From NCBI RefSeq assembly GCF_004570345.1, contig NZ_SPQM01000218.1, positions 1-5,561 on the forward strand: DNA of 5,561 nucleotides, in the 5' to 3' direction. Made by a program: the position numbers and the translations under genes. Shown here one piece after another: positions 5,342 to 5,561 of the stretch. The notes beneath the pieces are model-generated. The model did not search any database, had not been told where the DNA came from, and saw only the letters and a list, made by a program, of their open reading frames with translations. Within the stretch, counting starts at the first letter, position 1; the number at the start of each line of letters is the position of its first letter. This DNA comes from Blastococcus sp. CT_GayMR20. GTDB lineage: Bacteria > Actinomycetota > Actinomycetes > Mycobacteriales > Geodermatophilaceae.

Positions 5342-5347
5342 ACTGTA
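5342..5347 (-). promoter_or_regulatory. Candidate -10 box of the Nif3 operon
   Basis: TACAGT on the minus strand is a good TANNNT match, 7 nt from the GTG at 5334, so the operon mRNA probably starts at or next to the start codon. TTGTCA at 5383-5378 resembles a -35 box but its 30-nt distance is too long. This box also argues against the longer Nif3 frame, since the extension would lie upstream of the transcript. Confidence 0.55.
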
Positions 5348-5380
5348 GGTCCCTGCTCCGGCGCACGGGCACGGCGATGA

Positions 5381-5386
5381 CAAGCT
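5381..5386 (+). promoter_or_regulatory. Weak candidate -10 box of the right-edge gene
   Basis: CAAGCT differs from TANNNT only in its first base and ends 6 nt before the GTG at 5393. No Shine-Dalgarno is visible. Spacing is the sole support. Confidence 0.25.
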
Positions 5387-5392
5387 CTCCGC

Positions 5393-5561
5393 GTGGCGGA
5401 CCGCGGGGCTCGGGAACGCGGGCTCCGCGCCCCGGCCTGGCTCGAGGAGCTGGTCCGCACCACTGCTCCGCCGATCCCCTGGCGGGATGTGGTCCGCTTC
5501 GCCGTGACCGTGCCCGCCCCGCTCGCCGTCGCGGTCGCGGTCGAGGGCGGGGTGCAGCCGG
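5393..5561 (+). CDS. N-terminus of a probable membrane protein, possibly FUSC family (cut by window end)
   Basis: An open frame of 56 codons runs from a GTG at 5393 to the window edge. It begins with an Arg-rich, cytoplasmic-looking stretch (residues 1-15), then an amphipathic helix WLEELV, then PPIPWRDVVRFAVTVPAPLAV, entering a hydrophobic Ala/Val-rich segment at about residues 37-50. This layout, with an Arg-containing helix just before a Val/Ala/Pro membrane helix, resembles the start of actinobacterial FUSC (aromatic acid exporter-like) proteins, but too little is present to be sure. It is divergent from the Nif3 operon with 58 nt between start codons and a weak leaderless-type promoter. 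No terminating codon occurs before the edge, and codon use has the strong third-position G/C seen in its neighbours. Confidence 0.65.
   Translation, partial: MADRGARERGLRAPAWLEELVRTTAPPIPWRDVVRFAVTVPAPLAVAVAVEGGVQP

Noticed and set aside
5335..5463. 43-residue N-terminal extension of the Nif3 protein
   Set aside because: It is Arg/Ser-rich, spans the likely -10 box TACAGT, overlaps the divergent gene's start, and has no family counterpart.

Overview
This is a very GC-rich window whose gene families and order point to a high-GC actinobacterium. The evidence is an actinobacterial-type RNase P RNA, a bifunctional RNase HI/phosphatase of the mycobacterial Rv2228c and streptomycete SCO2299 type, the order Nif3-like / zinc-ribbon / RNase HI-phosphatase known from Mycobacterium (Rv2230c-Rv2229c-Rv2228c), GTG starts, and several leaderless starts placed just after TANNNT -10 boxes. 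A Pseudonocardiales- or Geodermatophilales-like genome is a guess; the sequence alone does not fix the genus.

Left part (1-614): the RNase P RNA gene (rnpB) runs leftwards and loses its 3' end at the window edge. A small two-helix membrane protein of unknown function is read divergently from it. Its stop codon and that of the next, convergent gene form the two arms of one compact hairpin.

Middle (612-2159): a PIG-L/LmbE-type zinc deacetylase (minus) and a TSUP-family membrane permease (plus) diverge from a 72-bp shared promoter region. The permease ends inside the tail of a convergent GNAT acetyltransferase gene, with a hairpin terminator candidate lying in that gene's coding sequence.

Right part (2138-5334): a four-gene leftward operon in the order Nif3-like dinuclear-metal protein, coiled-coil C4 zinc-ribbon protein, RNase HI/histidine phosphatase, GNAT acetyltransferase. 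Spacings are 9, 46 and 1 nt, so co-transcription and partial translational coupling are likely. The enzyme activities suggest RNA:DNA hybrid removal plus small-molecule phosphate chemistry (alpha-ribazole phosphatase in cobalamin synthesis in the studied homologue). The roles of the Nif3, zinc-ribbon and GNAT members are unknown.

Right edge (5393-5561): the start of a divergently read gene, possibly a FUSC-type membrane protein, cut by the window end.

I found no mobile element, CRISPR array, tRNA or phage gene. The region looks like ordinary core chromosome. The points worth a second look are mostly small regulatory structures: the hairpin shared by two stop codons, a hairpin plus tiny ORF ahead of the RNase HI gene, and a run of leaderless starts.
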